Assembly: GCA_002077045.2 (NCBI GenBank)
Contig: KZ111146.1
Span: 1,064,215-1,128,214 of the forward strand
Source: Rachicladosporium sp. CCFEE 5018
Taxonomy: Eukaryota > Ascomycota > Dothideomycetes > Cladosporiales > Cladosporiaceae
Length of the DNA stretch: 64,000 nt
Direction: 5' to 3'
Part shown: one piece after another, positions 52,554 to 63,991 of the stretch
Numbering within the stretch: position 1 is the first letter of the stretch
Layout: the number at the start of each line of letters is the position of its first letter
Position numbers and translations under genes: made by a program
The notes under the pieces: model-generated
Database searches by the model: none
Seen by the model: only the letters and a program-made list of their open reading frames with translations
Told to the model about the DNA's origin: nothing

Positions 52554-55227
52554 ATGGCCGACGCAGCAATGATGGCCGCACACCCAGACGCCTACATCGG
52601 CTGCAACTNNNNNNNNNNNNNNNNNNNNNNNNNNNNNNNNNNNNNNNNNNNNNNNNNNNNNNNNNNNNNNNNNNNNNNNNNNNNNNNNNNNNNNNNNNNN
52701 NNNNNNNNCAAAAGCAACACGTGCTGATCGGCAGAGCTTACCAAATCTGACCACTTCACCACCTTTCGTGAAGGACGCTATGTCATGGCCGACGCCAGAC
52801 ACCGCACCGCTTGCCGAGAAGGAGACAAAGACGTCTGCGGAGCGTAATGTCGACGAGAACGACGACAACAGTGCCACTGCTGGCAAGCCGCGCAAGAAGC
52901 CAGAGTGGAAGCCAGTGCCAGTAGTGCCCAATATTGTGTGGCAGACTCCCGGCGTTCGAGAGAAGAATGCTCGTGGTGGTTTTGCAGGCGAGAGCCGTGG
53001 ACGCGGTGGCTCAGGCGTGCGCGGACGTGGAGGCATCCGGGGAGGTGGCGTCGCGGCTGCTAACGGTGATCGGCCGCCAAGCCGAGCTGCACAACTGAAT
53101 GGAGACGAAAGTATCAAGAACGCCTCACGACAGACAGAGGAAGATGGTGCTACTCGGGCTCCCGGCAAGACAGAGCGCGCTGGTAGTGACAGCTCGTGGG
53201 TCGAAGTCCGCAAGCCGAGCATCGCAGAGATGGAGGGCTTCACCCCTGAACCCACTAATGAGGGCAAGGTCGGCGTGAAGAAGGTGCCGGCTCCACGCCC
53301 ACAGCAGAGGCAATCGAAGCGGCAAGAAGCATCTCCTACCGACCCGTCGAATATCGACACTGCGCCAGAGCCCATACCTCGGAAGCCCGCGGCCAACGGC
53401 GCTCGCCCAGAAGAGCAAGACGCTTCTGCCGGAACACCGATCAACCCTCCCATCCGGATGGTGGCATCGGAGCCGCGCAAGGACCGCAACGGCGACAACG
53501 GCCGCGAGACGAACTGGAACGGCATGAGTCGTGGGTTGAAGCGCACTGGCCGCGGTCGTGGTGGCGGGCGTGAATTCGCTAACGGCCATCACACCGCCCA
53601 CCCCTACAATGGACCTGCGTCAGCTACAGAAGCCTACGGAGTGCCACCTTCGCCTTCATCTTACCAGACGCCTCGTAACAGCCATCGCGGCGCCTACCCT
53701 GGCTCAGGTCGTGGGAGCTGGCACGGTCAGAACGGCCGTGCCCCGTCGCTGCCTGAGAGCGGATTCAACAAATACCCTTACACGTCCCCAGTACAGCCGT
53801 ACGGTTTCGATCAGAACGGATTCAACCTTTCGCCCGCTGCTTACACGCATATGGTGAACTTCGATGTTCTTTTTGGAGTGGTTACGATGCAACTTGACTA
53901 CTACTTCTCGCTGGACAACCTGCTCAAGGACACTTTCCTGAGGAAGAACATGGACTCTCAGGGCTTCGTCTACCTGGATGTCATTGCTGCTTTCAACCGC
54001 ATCAAAAACCTCACGATGGATAAGGAGCTTTTGAAGCAAGTTTGCTTGCACTCGGGAATCGTGGAGATCAGGACCGGAGAAGACGGCAAGGATCGCTTGC
54101 GCAAGGCCCAAGGCTGGGAGCAATGGGTACTGCCCATGGATGAGCGCTATCCGTCGGCCCGAGTCGATGGTCCATCCAAGCTTGAGCGTCCTGCTCAGCG
54201 CTTTCCTGACGTGTATGCTCATCCGCCATCTAGTATGCAGTACCCGATGACGCCTTCCAGACGTGGGGAGCGTCAGTCGACCGACAGTGCTAATGCGCTG
54301 ATGAATGGCGCAGCTCGTGGCGCCTTCTTTCCTGGTAATGGCTTCGGCGAGATGACGAATGGCGAGGAGGTTCGTGGTCGTGCTGCGCGCTCGCCCAGGA
54401 ATGATAAGGTCCAGTTCCCGCCCAGCTTCGAAGGTCAATCTGAAGACTCGACGTCAAAGGATGTTGAAGCAGATGTCTTCCCAGATCAGAACTTGGAGCA
54501 GCTTACTGTCTGCGTAAAGGTCGACAGTCGACGGCCACCCTACCACAGTGCCGCCTCGCGCACATTCTCCAATGGGTCTATCGACACCAACGTCGCAGAG
54601 CGGACTAACTCGCTCGACTCGCAAGTCGCGCCTACGACCAATGGTGATCACCAAGTCAACGGCACTAGCGCGACCCACGACAACGTCTCTGCTACTTCAG
54701 CAGACTCCTCTTCGCCCGAGCGTGCGGCTGCCACGATGTCCGTGTTCTGGATTAAGGACAACGACAATCCAGTTGGCACTGTCCCTATTGGTCTCTTCCC
54801 GGAGCCCTACGTTCAACTCCGCCACAAAGCTCTCGACCAGCGTAGCCACGCCGCTACCGGCACGTGCCCCTACGATCTGGATGTACTCTACCAATTCTGG
54901 TCTCACTTCCTCATTCGCAATTTCAACAACCGCTTGTATCGCGAGTTCAGGCACTACGCCGAGGTTGATGCCAAGGAGCGTCGCAGCGTTGTCGGCATGA
55001 GCAATCTGTACAAGTACTATAGCCAGGCACTGCTGAGCCCGAACCAGATCCCGACGGTTGTGCTTAGCGACTACATCGCTTTGGCTGTCGCGGAGGGTGG
55101 CAAGACCGATGGCGTGGCTGTCAAGGGGCTGAGGGCTGCGTGGCGCAATGGTGCGTTGAACTTGCGTAACAGGAAGAAGCTGTCGGACTCCATTGGGCAG
55201 GAGCTCATGACCCTGCTTGAGGCGTAG
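52554..55227 (+). CDS. LARP1-like La-domain RNA-binding protein, interrupted by gap
   Basis: The ATG at 52554 (MADAAMMAAHPDAYIG) precedes gap 3. After it the frame is open from 52711 to the stop at 55227, so at least 839 codons remain. The gap may hide coding sequence or an intron. Features: a disordered, Gly/Arg-rich N-terminal half (GRGRGGGRE near 53550); a La motif at about 53860-54130 (LDYYFSLDNLLKDTFLRKNM, VCLHSGIVEIR); and a C-terminal DM15-like region at about 54890-55190 (LYREFRHYAEVDAKE, then LYKYYSQAL). La motif plus DM15 is the LARP1 architecture, which controls translation and stability of TOP-type and other mRNAs. Confidence 0.85.
52609..52708. other. Assembly gap 3 (100 N)
   Basis: Exactly 100 N inside the LARP1-like gene. 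Unlike gaps 1 and 2, the sequence to its right is not repeated in the window. Confidence 0.99.
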
Positions 55228-56239
55228 GGCACTGACCTTGACCTCTCTGTCATCTTCAAACATCAACAAAACGCGCTTTCGATACAATACCCTGCGCGAA
55301 GTATCAACGCAGCAGGTAGCGCGTATGTTGCGCACACAACATCACGCTCTACGCGTCTTCAAACGCCAGAGCTTGTTGTCTCCGGAGGTGCGGATCCATC
55401 AACGACCCACTCAGCTCTCGCGACGTATGCGCGCTCCTCTGAGGTCACCACCATCATTTCCAATATCTTTCCCAGTCACCGTACCAGGCCGTGACTGGAC
55501 AGGCGTTCTTGGCGCGAATACGGATCCTCAACCTCGGACATTCGAACGAAAAAGCATGAATTACAGAATCCTATTTGGCGCGCTAATCTTCTCAGCGCGC
55601 GCGTATCACCAACGGACATGGCATAGACGGCGACAGCGATGGCGACGGCGATGGCGCCCGGGTGGACTGGATGCGTTGCTCTTTTCTTCTCACATGTGCA
55701 GGTACCGGCGAAAAGCCACACAGATGCTGCTCTGGTATCTCTCAACCTCTCTGCTCAACGTCAGCAGCAGTGCGCGTGGATTCTTTGAGTGTGTAGCAGC
55801 ATCGTTGCGCAGTAAAGTGTACATGAGCGTGCAGTGTGGTGTCTCTCACTGCTGATGGCAGCTACCATGTCGGATGTCATGCACACTGTCTGGGCTTGCG
55901 CTTGGTCGCGGCGTGGACGTAGCTAGCTGGACGTCAATGCACATCATGTTTAATCCGAGCATTGCCGATCGACAGTGCTACCGTTGAATTGTATGCGTCT
56001 CATGGGTCCGAAGGTGAAGGGCATCTCTCTTCTGGCTGCCGCCCATTTCCTTTACGCTCACTGACACTACAAGAGCACTCTTGTTTCCATGCTTACCGGG
56101 AGAGCATTCGCTTCCCACCGTCAGACCGATCATGCCTTTATACCGATCATGCCGTTGAACATAGACTCTCGCCATCCCCTGTGGCGGCCCAGTCACACAA
56201 ACGCCTGCGCCTGATGCATGACCACAAAGCAACACCCCC
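55228..56239. other. Convergent intergenic region
   Basis: About 1 kb between LARP1 and the methyltransferase, which converge. A 212-codon Arg-rich plus-strand frame (55217-55855) overlaps the LARP1 stop and has no motif. A short GGCGACGGCGATGGCG-like run lies near 55640. Nothing else seen. Confidence 0.45.
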
Positions 56240-57987
56240 TCAAATCCACAAGTAACCTCTACACTTCGTCGTACCGCACCCACATTTAGGCTTTCCCTCA
56301 TTCTCCGGGTCCGTCTCTGCCTTCGCCCTCTGCGCAGCCACATCCTCTTCCTCCTGCTCATCCCGATCCATGTAGTCGAACGTCAACTCCACGCCCTTTG
56401 GGGTATCCTCGTACGCGAAGAAAGCCAGGTCGTAGATTTTCTTGTCATGTTTCTGGTAGCTGACGGTGTACTGCCTGCAATTTGGCTCGCAGGAGTGATT
56501 CATAAAGCGCGTGACATTGCCCATGTGTTCGCCATCGACGATGTAGCAGTCTTCTGGTTTCACGTCGCCAAAGTCATCGCCGGCGAACTTGTCGAGGCTG
56601 TAGAGGTAGGAGGCTTTCTGAGCTGAGCCAGCGGCGTCTTCGCGACGTTCGGCTTCGGCGTTGGTGATCACTTCGCCGAGATAGACGTCGATGAACTCGC
56701 CTCTGATCAAGTCTTCTTCGCATTTGACGCCCCAGCCACGCTCGTCGGTCTTGAAGATCGTGAGAGGGACCTTACGACCTTTCTGTACGAGCCGCGATTT
56801 ACAGCCGTCTTTGCAGTGGCAGTGCTCGTTGCACTCATAGATAGGGTGACGTTGCTCGCGGTAGAATGACTGGAGTGTGGGCGGGGTTTTTGGGTAGGCG
56901 GAGATGGAGTAGGGAAAGCGTCGCGGTACCGCCTCTCCGTCCATCGATTCGCCAGCCTTATAACGAGCATACATTACAGGGTCCTTGGCCTTGAGCCGCT
57001 CTCCGTCGACAGCCGCTTGGTCGAGGCAGCTACACAACTGGGTTGACTCGCAGCCGCGGTGGGAGCCCATGTTAGGCCTGCACGGGTACACGCAATGTGA
57101 TTGGAAGCCTGGATCCATCGACTCTACACCAGTGCCGATAACGTATGAGTCAATGAAGCGAAAGTTGAGGGAGGGTGTTGTCGTGTCGAGGTTGTTCTCG
57201 AGAAAGAGATCCCGAACGGCAAGGAGCTGCTCCAGGAACTTGTCTCGGAATAGGCGTATAGCGAGTGCAAGTGGCGCAGTGTGCAGGGCAGCATGGTCGA
57301 GCATCTCTTGTGTTGGGAGATTGGCTGCGTTGATTTGCACGACTTTGACATTCTTCTTCGGCCTATAGGCTGTAATCCAGCCTTCGCGCTTTTTGAGCAA
57401 GCCATTGTAGACCGTGACACTTAGCCAGCTGTCCTCCAAGGCTGCCGTTGCTTTCGATAAGTCGGCCGCATCGTCGAGGCTGGAGATCGATGCCGAACGA
57501 GATGATGGAGTCGGAAGTTGCAGGACCGTCGTGTAAATTGCTGTGAAGTCACGTGCTGCTGAGTCATCCCCTGGCTTCTTGCGTTTAACTCCTGAAGTAA
57601 TGGACTGCAGTGATGGACCGCTCACTTGACGCAGATCTGGGACCTCGAGATGTGAACAATACTCTTGCACCAAGTGAAGGCAGGCAGAAAGCTCCTCTAA
57701 CGTATGCCATGATGCTACACTTTTAGGTGGGATTGTAGCGGTCTTTCTCTTTTGCCAACGTACCAAGAACTCCGCAATCTAGCCTATAAGATTAGTGAAA
57801 GCTATGCGAAAGGCTGGAAGCAGCTTACCCCGTCTTTCTGTCGGTGGCAGACCACTTGTGCCACTTGTAAAGGGTAGCAGATGTGGGTGGCCCGTGCGCC
57901 TTTCGATCGGAGTGAATTCGAGGTTGTTTTCGAGGGGAGGATCGCGTCGGTCGAAGGCTTACGGTTCGTCCTCGTATCGACTTGCAT
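56240..57987 (-). CDS. Chromodomain-SET histone H3K9 methyltransferase
   Basis: Two exons, 57987-57829 and 57778-56240, give 565 residues. It is a KMT1/Clr4/DIM-5-type enzyme that methylates H3 Lys9 and seeds heterochromatin. Residues about 43-95 form a chromodomain-like fold split by the 50-nt intron (YPLQVAQVV ... IAEFLVRWQ ... SWHTLEEL). Pre-SET zinc cysteines lie at about 282-380. The SET domain begins at RGWGVK (about 400) and includes NHSCEPNC (480-487) and ELTFDY (about 517-522). The post-SET CxCx4C is at 552, 554 and 559. The splice restores the chromodomain strand exactly. Gene-free AT-rich DNA lies immediately upstream. Confidence 0.9.
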
Positions 57988-58889
57988 TGCGCTTCTCCTA
58001 TGCGCGTGTACGAGAGATAGACGCTATAAACCTAGACCGGCCCACCTAAGAGACGCTCTTCCTCTTATAAGTAAGCGATAAAGTAGTAGTAAAGAGTAGA
58101 CTAAGCTTAGTATCTAGTAGAGAAGGTGATACGCGTAGTGAACTTACTAGTCTAAGCCTATTCAGGCGCTTAGTAAGCATAGATTCAATCGCTACGTTCA
58201 GAGATACTTATCTATAGAAAGAAGATAATATAAAGCTACTATAATTGTAAGGTGCGTATATAGTCCGCAGTGTAATAAAGCAGTCGTATAGTATGTATCA
58301 CGTATATAGACACTCGAATCGATAGGGAGAGGAAACGAGGGAGGGAGAGCTAGGGCTAACATAGGTATCCCTCCTTCGCTAAGCCCGGCCTCGGTCGGGC
58401 GTAGCCGATCCGGGCCTAATAGGCCCGGACTGGTCCGTTAGGCTACGAACCCTGATAATAACAATTTTCTAAGAGTATATACTTACTTAAATCTAGAAAG
58501 ATATAGTTAGATGAAAGATATATTGCTTACTTTCTCTATAAACAGATCTTAATAGTAAAGTAGAAGGCTACTACGGCTATCACCTACTCTATCTTCTTTT
58601 TCTATTATCTATATATGTTTATATAAGCGAGCATATATATTCCGCTTCGAAAGCAACTTTCAGCTCCTATACGAATCTATGTATGCCTTCGCAAACGATG
58701 ATTGCAAAACCTTTACTATCATGACAGTCCTATCCAAATTAGGGTCTGCATTTTAGTAAGTCGCCTTTTGGAGGAACGATCTCGAATCGGACTTAAGATC
58801 TTCCTAACCCCGCGAACTTTTTCGACTTCACGCTCGGCATCTCACGAACGATATCCTCAATCTGGAATGATCGATTCTAAATCTCAGTC
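57988..58889. other. AT-rich, gene-free stretch; probable mutated repeat
   Basis: From about 58010 to 58690 base composition changes sharply: TA, CTA and TAG are very frequent, stops fill all frames, and no gene is visible. In fungi this is typical of sequence altered by repeat-induced point mutation (C-to-T at CpA), so a transposon remnant is inferred. One GC-rich island is embedded (see hairpin). The remainder next to 58890 is the RRP1 promoter. Confidence 0.55.
58400..58447. repeat. GC-rich nested hairpin in AT-rich DNA
   Basis: Outer stem CGTAGCC (58400-58406) pairs with GGCTACG (58441-58447). Inside, TCCGGGCCT (58409-58417) pairs perfectly with AGGCCCGGA (58421-58429) around a 3-nt loop. 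GC-rich terminal hairpins of this kind occur in fungal mobile elements; the element type is unknown. Confidence 0.5.
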
Positions 58890-59722
58890 ATGGCGCCCGA
58901 ACAGTCCAATCCATTCATAAAGCAGCTTGCGTCCAGCGGTACAGCCTTCTCCCTCTAAGTCTTCCCCTTACAGCTCACTAACACCTCCCTGCAGACCGCA
59001 GAATCCGCGAACGTGCCCTCTCAGCCCTGCGAACCTACCTCCAGCAGACCCCGTCTCTCGATCTCACATCCGCGCTAAAACTCCTCAAAGGCCTCTACTA
59101 CTGCATGTGGCTCTCCGACAAGCCGCGACCGCAACAACAGCTCGCTCGAGACTTGGCCGATCTTCTGCATGTCTTGAAGCCGGACAGCTTCCTGGTCTTC
59201 GCGCGCGCATTCTGGCAGACTATGAGCAGGGAGTGGAATGAGATCGACCGGTGGAGGATGGACAAGTATCTGTATCTTGTGCGGTTGTATGTGCAAGAGG
59301 GCTTTGTGTACTTGAGGCAGAAGAAGTGGGAGGAGGGGCTTGTGGAGGGGTATGTGGGGATCATGGAGGAGGTGGGACTGAATGTCAGGGATGGGAAGGT
59401 ACCGAATGGGTTGAGGTATCATGTGGTGGACATCTACGTCGATGAGCTGGACAAGGCGGATGAGAAGGATGATGCGCCGTTGGAGGTGCTGCTCGCGCCG
59501 TTGAGGAGGCTGGGCAAAGAGAGTCCAGTCAAGAGTCTGCGAGAGAGGGTGCAGGAAGGACTTGATAATCCGAGACTTGAGGACTGGGCTGGACGGAGGG
59601 AGCATGGTGCGGAGAGCGAGGAAGACGATGACCAGGAAGACGGCGCGGATGTGCAGTCGGCTGGGACGCTGGCACATGTCGGTGCAGACTCGGATGATGA
59701 CTTTGGCGGCTTCGAGGACTGA
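58890..59722 (+). CDS. rrp1: RRP1/Nop52 ribosome-biogenesis protein
   Basis: Exons 58890-58938 and 58995-59722, 258 residues. Nop52 family, nucleolar, needed for processing of 27S pre-rRNA to 5.8S/25S. Typical features: MAPEQSNPFIKQLASSDRRI at the start, helical segments LLKGLYYCMWLSDKP and FARAFWQTMSREWNEIDRWR with MDKYLYLVR, and an acidic C-terminal tail (SDDDFGGFED). The 56-nt intron splits the Asp codon in ASSD and restores the conserved N-terminal helix. Confidence 0.9.
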
Positions 59723-60532
59723 AGAGGACAACGATTGAGTGCAAGCTAATAAGCACGGCGAAGGTCCGTGAGTAGTCGACCATGAGCGGCGCAAGAACCT
59801 GTTGGGATGAGATGGATCCGTCCAGTGCCGCAGACGCGCTCGAAACGCTTCGCTGGACTGCGGCAGTCCAGGAGACTTCACGAGCGACACTATAGACACA
59901 TGGCCACCGTCGAGACTATAATCGAGCTACGAGGACCAATGCTTCGAGAGCTGTTGAATAAGACAGTCCGTTTGTGAGAGCGACATGGACGCGCGGTACG
60001 CGATCCCGTCAGGTGGTGCGAGAGCTGGGACAACAGACGATGTAGCATGCCACTGAAGGAAGGAGGTCGCATGTTGGTGGAGAATGAGAACAAGGTGGTG
60101 GCAGCTTTGTAGAACTGCTAGCTGTATATATGAGGTACGCTCATCGTCGGAAGTTCCGTGCTCCGGGGTGCGTGTAGTATGTGCAAGATTACTTCCTATT
60201 TGCCGCCATCATATGTGAAGCAGTGCCAAGACCCACTCTCGTTGCCCGAGTCAGATTTGTTCGACTTCACAAAGCAACCTCTCCAACGTGCATAAACCGA
60301 CTTCAAGATTACATCTCTCACCCGCGACAGGTCATAGTCGCCACTTCCCAGCAAGCTGTCGCACTCACTTGTCATACGCATACCCTTCACTTCACTTTTC
60401 ACGTTCACCAAACGGGCAGCCGGCACTGCCTTTACCCGCATCGAGACCTCCTCATCGCACAAAGTCGAGCTCAGCTTCTTCGCATACCAGACCAGATCCT
60501 ACGCCAGCAACAAAGACCGCAAAGCCAAGAAG
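59723..60532. other. Intergenic region, RRP1-OLA1
   Basis: About 810 nt. Short overlapping frames on both strands lack motifs. Presumably RRP1 3' UTR and OLA1 promoter. No RNA gene recognised. Confidence 0.45.
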
Positions 60533-61979
60533 ATGCCTCCCAAGAAGGCGGTCAAGGAGGAGAAGATCCTACTGGGACGGCCGGGCAACAGCCTTAAGAG
60601 CGGGATCGTACGTGAGAACATGTGCGTGCAGAAGCACACATCGCCCGAGCACTCTCACTAACCTTGCAATCAGGTCGGTCTCGCGAACGTGGGCAAGTCG
60701 ACTTTCTTCCAAGCCATAACGAAGAGTAATCTCGGCAACCCTGCAAATTTCCCCTATGCTACGATCGATCCCGAGGAGGCCAGAGTCGTTGTGCCAGATG
60801 ACAGATTCAATTGGTTGGTTGATCAGTACAAGCCGAAGAGCGTTGTGCCTGCGAACTTGACCATCTACGACATCGCTGGGTTGACAAGAGGAGCTTCCAC
60901 CGGAGCAGGGCTCGGCAATGCTTTCCTCTCGCACATTCGCGCTGTCGATGCTATTTTCCAAGTCGTGCGCTGCTTCGACGATGCAGAGATCATCCACGTC
61001 GAGGGCGACGTCGACCCGATCCGTGATCTTGACATCATCAGCGAAGAGCTGCGCATCAAGGACATCGAGTTCGTGGAGAAGGCACATGAGGCTCTTGTCA
61101 AGCTGACGCGCAGAGGTGGGCAGTCGCTGGAGATCAAGAAGTTGAAGGAGGAGCAGGCGACAGTCGAGAAGATTCTTGAGATGCTCAAGGACGGCAAGGA
61201 TGTCCGGAAAGGCAATTGGGCACCAAAAGAGGTACGTCAAGTTCTTCTGCTTTCTTCCTCCCCATTGCACAAGGATGAACAAGAGATCATCATCTCTATA
61301 ATCCCAGCTCATTGAATGCCTCTTGAAGGCAGCATGAGAACACGTCCCGTCTGAGTCACCTACGCAACCTTGCTTCTTCATCCCGCCAGAACAACGAGAA
61401 CGAGCATTTCGCTGACTTACCACACAGGTCGAAGTCATAAATCCCCTCTTCCTCCTCTCCGCCAAACCCGTAGTCTTCCTCGTCAACCTCAGCGAAAAAG
61501 ACTACATCCGCCAAAAGAACAAGCACCTCCCCAAAATCGCCGAGTGGGTTAAAGAGCACGCCACCGGCGATCCCATTATCCCCATCTCAGTGTGCTTCGA
61601 AGAGCGTCTAACGCGCTTCGAGTCTGAAGCAGAAGCCGAAGAGGAGTGCAAGAAGCTCTCCACCAAATCCGCCCTCCCCAAGATCATCACGACCATGCGA
61701 AAAGCGCTTAACTTGGGCTCTTTCTTCACCACAGGCACGGATGAGGTGAGGCAGTGGACGATCCGGAATGGGACGAAGGCTCCGCAGGCTGCGGGCGTGA
61801 TTCATGGGGATTTCGAGAAGACGTTCATTCAGGCTGTGGTTTACAATTACAGTGTGCTGAAGGAGGAAGGCGATGAAGCGGGAGTGAAGGCTAAGGGAAA
61901 GGTGTTGACGAAGGGGAAGGACTATGTGGTTGAGGATGGAGATGTGTTGTTGATCAAGGCGGGAGCCGCAAAGGCCTGA
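60533..61979 (+). CDS. ola1: OLA1, Obg-like ATPase (YchF family)
   Basis: Exons 60533-60607, 60674-61231 and 61428-61979 give 394 residues, the same as yeast Ola1. Cytosolic P-loop NTPase that binds ribosomes and prefers ATP. P-loop GLANVGKST starts at residue 27, followed by switch regions PYATIDPEEARV and DIAGLTRGAS. The G4-equivalent NLSEKD replaces NKxD, the change linked to ATP preference. A coiled-coil insertion (about 130-205) and a C-terminal TGS-like domain (TGTDEVRQWTI ... GVIHGDFEKTFI) complete the family layout. The last intron is long for this window (196 nt) and has a CTGAC branch site 12 nt before the acceptor. Confidence 0.96.
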
Positions 61980-62322
61980 GTGTGCTGCTGGCTGCTACTA
62001 ATGAGCTCGCAAGCACAAATACTGCTGTCGGGTCCGCTAGGTCTACGGCTAGCGGCATACACTGTCTGCTCGTTTGTTCGCTAGCTAGGTGTACATTCAT
62101 GTACAATTCACAGGCCAGTGAGCGGGAGTCTAGTAGACATGAAATCATCAACATTACCTCACCATGACTGAGCTGTAGTCACCGTTGCAGCGTCCTTCAG
62201 CCTATGAATTTCCAAGGGTCTTGCTGCATAAAGGTCACGCGCGATCGCACAAGACAGATGGCCAAACGGAGCACTACAAGCAGCTCCCTTGCATCGCGGC
62301 TCCATTATTCGGTCTTCGTCTC
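61980..62322. other. Convergent intergenic region
   Basis: 343 nt between OLA1 and TRM11 stops. It includes the palindrome-like CTAGCTAG near 62081. Nothing else. Confidence 0.45.
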
Positions 62323-63991
62323 TCACGTTGAAGGCTCGGGTTTCCTACTCTGATCGCGCGGCTCCGGATGGAATTGCTGAAACAGGGGTGTCTTGAAGCC
62401 TTGGAAGTACTATAACCGCTGTCAGTCAGACTCCTCACGTTGTCGGCGACTCTGCTGTGGACTCACCTTCTTCCGGAAAGCGTTGAGGTCGTTCGCACCG
62501 AGATCCGCGTGACCATTGCTTTCCAGCTGCAGTCGCAGCAGCTGTACCGCGGTCAATGCCTCGGGATCGACCTCGTCGTCTGGTATTCGTTTGTAGATGA
62601 GCAGCCGCCGTGACCCTAGAAGTGCCCGTTAGCACTGATTACTTAGATGTGGCGATGGGTACTTACACTTATTGAAGTACTGCGTACACTCACTCACAAC
62701 CACCAACGCCGGATGCTGCGGGATAGCATACTCCTCCGTCTCCTGTTCCCCTCCAATCTCACCACCAGCATCTTCCGGCGCGCCAGCCACGGGCATCCAC
62801 ATGCACAGCCTCCCCCCATCGACAAGCCGACTCGCGCTGAAATCCATGATATCGTCCAGCATCCGCAGAAAGCTATACGGCCGCTTCGGTGGAATATAGT
62901 CAGCCTGGAGATGTGCTTTCATACCATTGTCGAGTATGACTTCGTGCTGTAAGCTTTCCTTCGCGTGACCGAGGACTTTCAGTCCTTCTCGTACGCCATA
63001 GGGAGGGTCGCAGACTATAGCATCCAGGAAACGGCGGGAATGGAGAGGTGAGTTCGTTAGGTCGGCTGCTAGGCCGCCGTAGTAGAGGGAGGCTGTGGAG
63101 TATTGCTTGAAGTTGCTCATGACGCTTCGTCCTTTCTTGCCACGAATACTTCGACCATCGAGATCACTGCCGAAGACTGCTGCGCCGAAGTGAGCGCAAG
63201 AGACTGGGAAAGAGCCCGTACCCATGAATGGATCGTAGGCTAGCTTCCCAGGACCGCATTGAGCCATGTTGGCTGTTACGAGCGATAATTCGGCGTCCAT
63301 GGACGTCGTGGAGATGTAACTCCGTTTCTTGAGATCATACGTCGACATTGCCTTCCGTCCTCCCTCGCCCAGATATCGGCCAAAGAGCACTTGCTTCGGC
63401 ACTTTACTATCGAGATCGTAGTCCTCGAATATCGTGAAGCGTTCGTCAGGGGTGGACATCACTATAGGTCCACGGAATGCCATGTAAGATAGCGACTCAA
63501 AGATGCTACGGCGTTGGGCGTGTGTGTGGCTGCTGTGATAGGCGTCCATTTCGAAGCGAAATGAGCATTCTTGGTAGGACGGCCAGAGGTGTGATGAGCG
63601 ATCTTTGATGTCTGCGTGTAGAGTGTCGCAGGAGGTGCCGTGACCCCAGAGCTCGAAGATAGCTGAGACCATGATGGCACGGGAGACGAGGCGCCGTGCT
63701 GCTGCTGTGGGATCGTCGACATCGTTGATGGCTATGATGGCGAACGGCGACTACCAACTAGTCAGTGGGTGACATGTCAGTGTGTATTTGGAGGCCTAAG
63801 GGCAAGGCGCCATGTTTGCTGACCTCAGTTCATCGGATTACCTACCCTTGGCCTCCATCTGTGGATGGACAACGTACATTCTCCGAGTACGCTACCCAGC
63901 TGATGTCGATCTCAAGCAGCTCGGCGATGGCATCGAGTTCTGGTCGCCGGAACTCCTCGTGCATCTGGATGAACCGGACCATGTACTCCAT
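62323..63991 (-). CDS. trm11: TRM11, tRNA (guanine10-N2)-methyltransferase catalytic subunit
   Basis: With Trm112 it makes m2G10 in tRNA. Four exons: 63991-63878, 63750-62667, 62615-62467 and 62409-62323, 477 residues. The N-terminal THUMP-like part starts MEYMVRFIQMHEEFRRPEL. The Rossmann methyltransferase has DPFMGTGS (about 211, SAM binding) and the catalytic DPPYG (about 286). The splice NKW-SRRLLIYKR after TQYF restores the conserved C-terminal strand. The start lies only nine bases from the window end; it is the expected N-terminus, but an upstream start outside the window cannot be excluded. Confidence 0.92.

Larger units (their letters stand above)
29100..52608. repeat. Homeologous block B
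   Basis: Second copy of the 23.4-kb unit. The offset from block A changes from 23549 at the left end to 23611 at the right end, so net indels amount to 62 nt. Same gene order and exon lengths as A. Confidence 0.92.

Noticed and set aside
5551..52608. A true tandem segmental duplication with a partial third copy at the left
   Set aside because: Identical break points at 100-N placeholders, unmerged contig overlap and identical shoulders fit series placement of alternative contigs better. Long reads could overturn this.
53125..53601. Long antisense frames inside LARP1 (also at 52440-53546 and 53704-54438)
   Set aside because: They mirror codon bias of the real plus-strand gene and show no motif of their own.
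55217..55855. A 212-codon Arg-rich frame after LARP1
   Set aside because: It overlaps the LARP1 stop, has no motif, and its composition reflects a GC-rich stretch. No second copy is available to test conservation.
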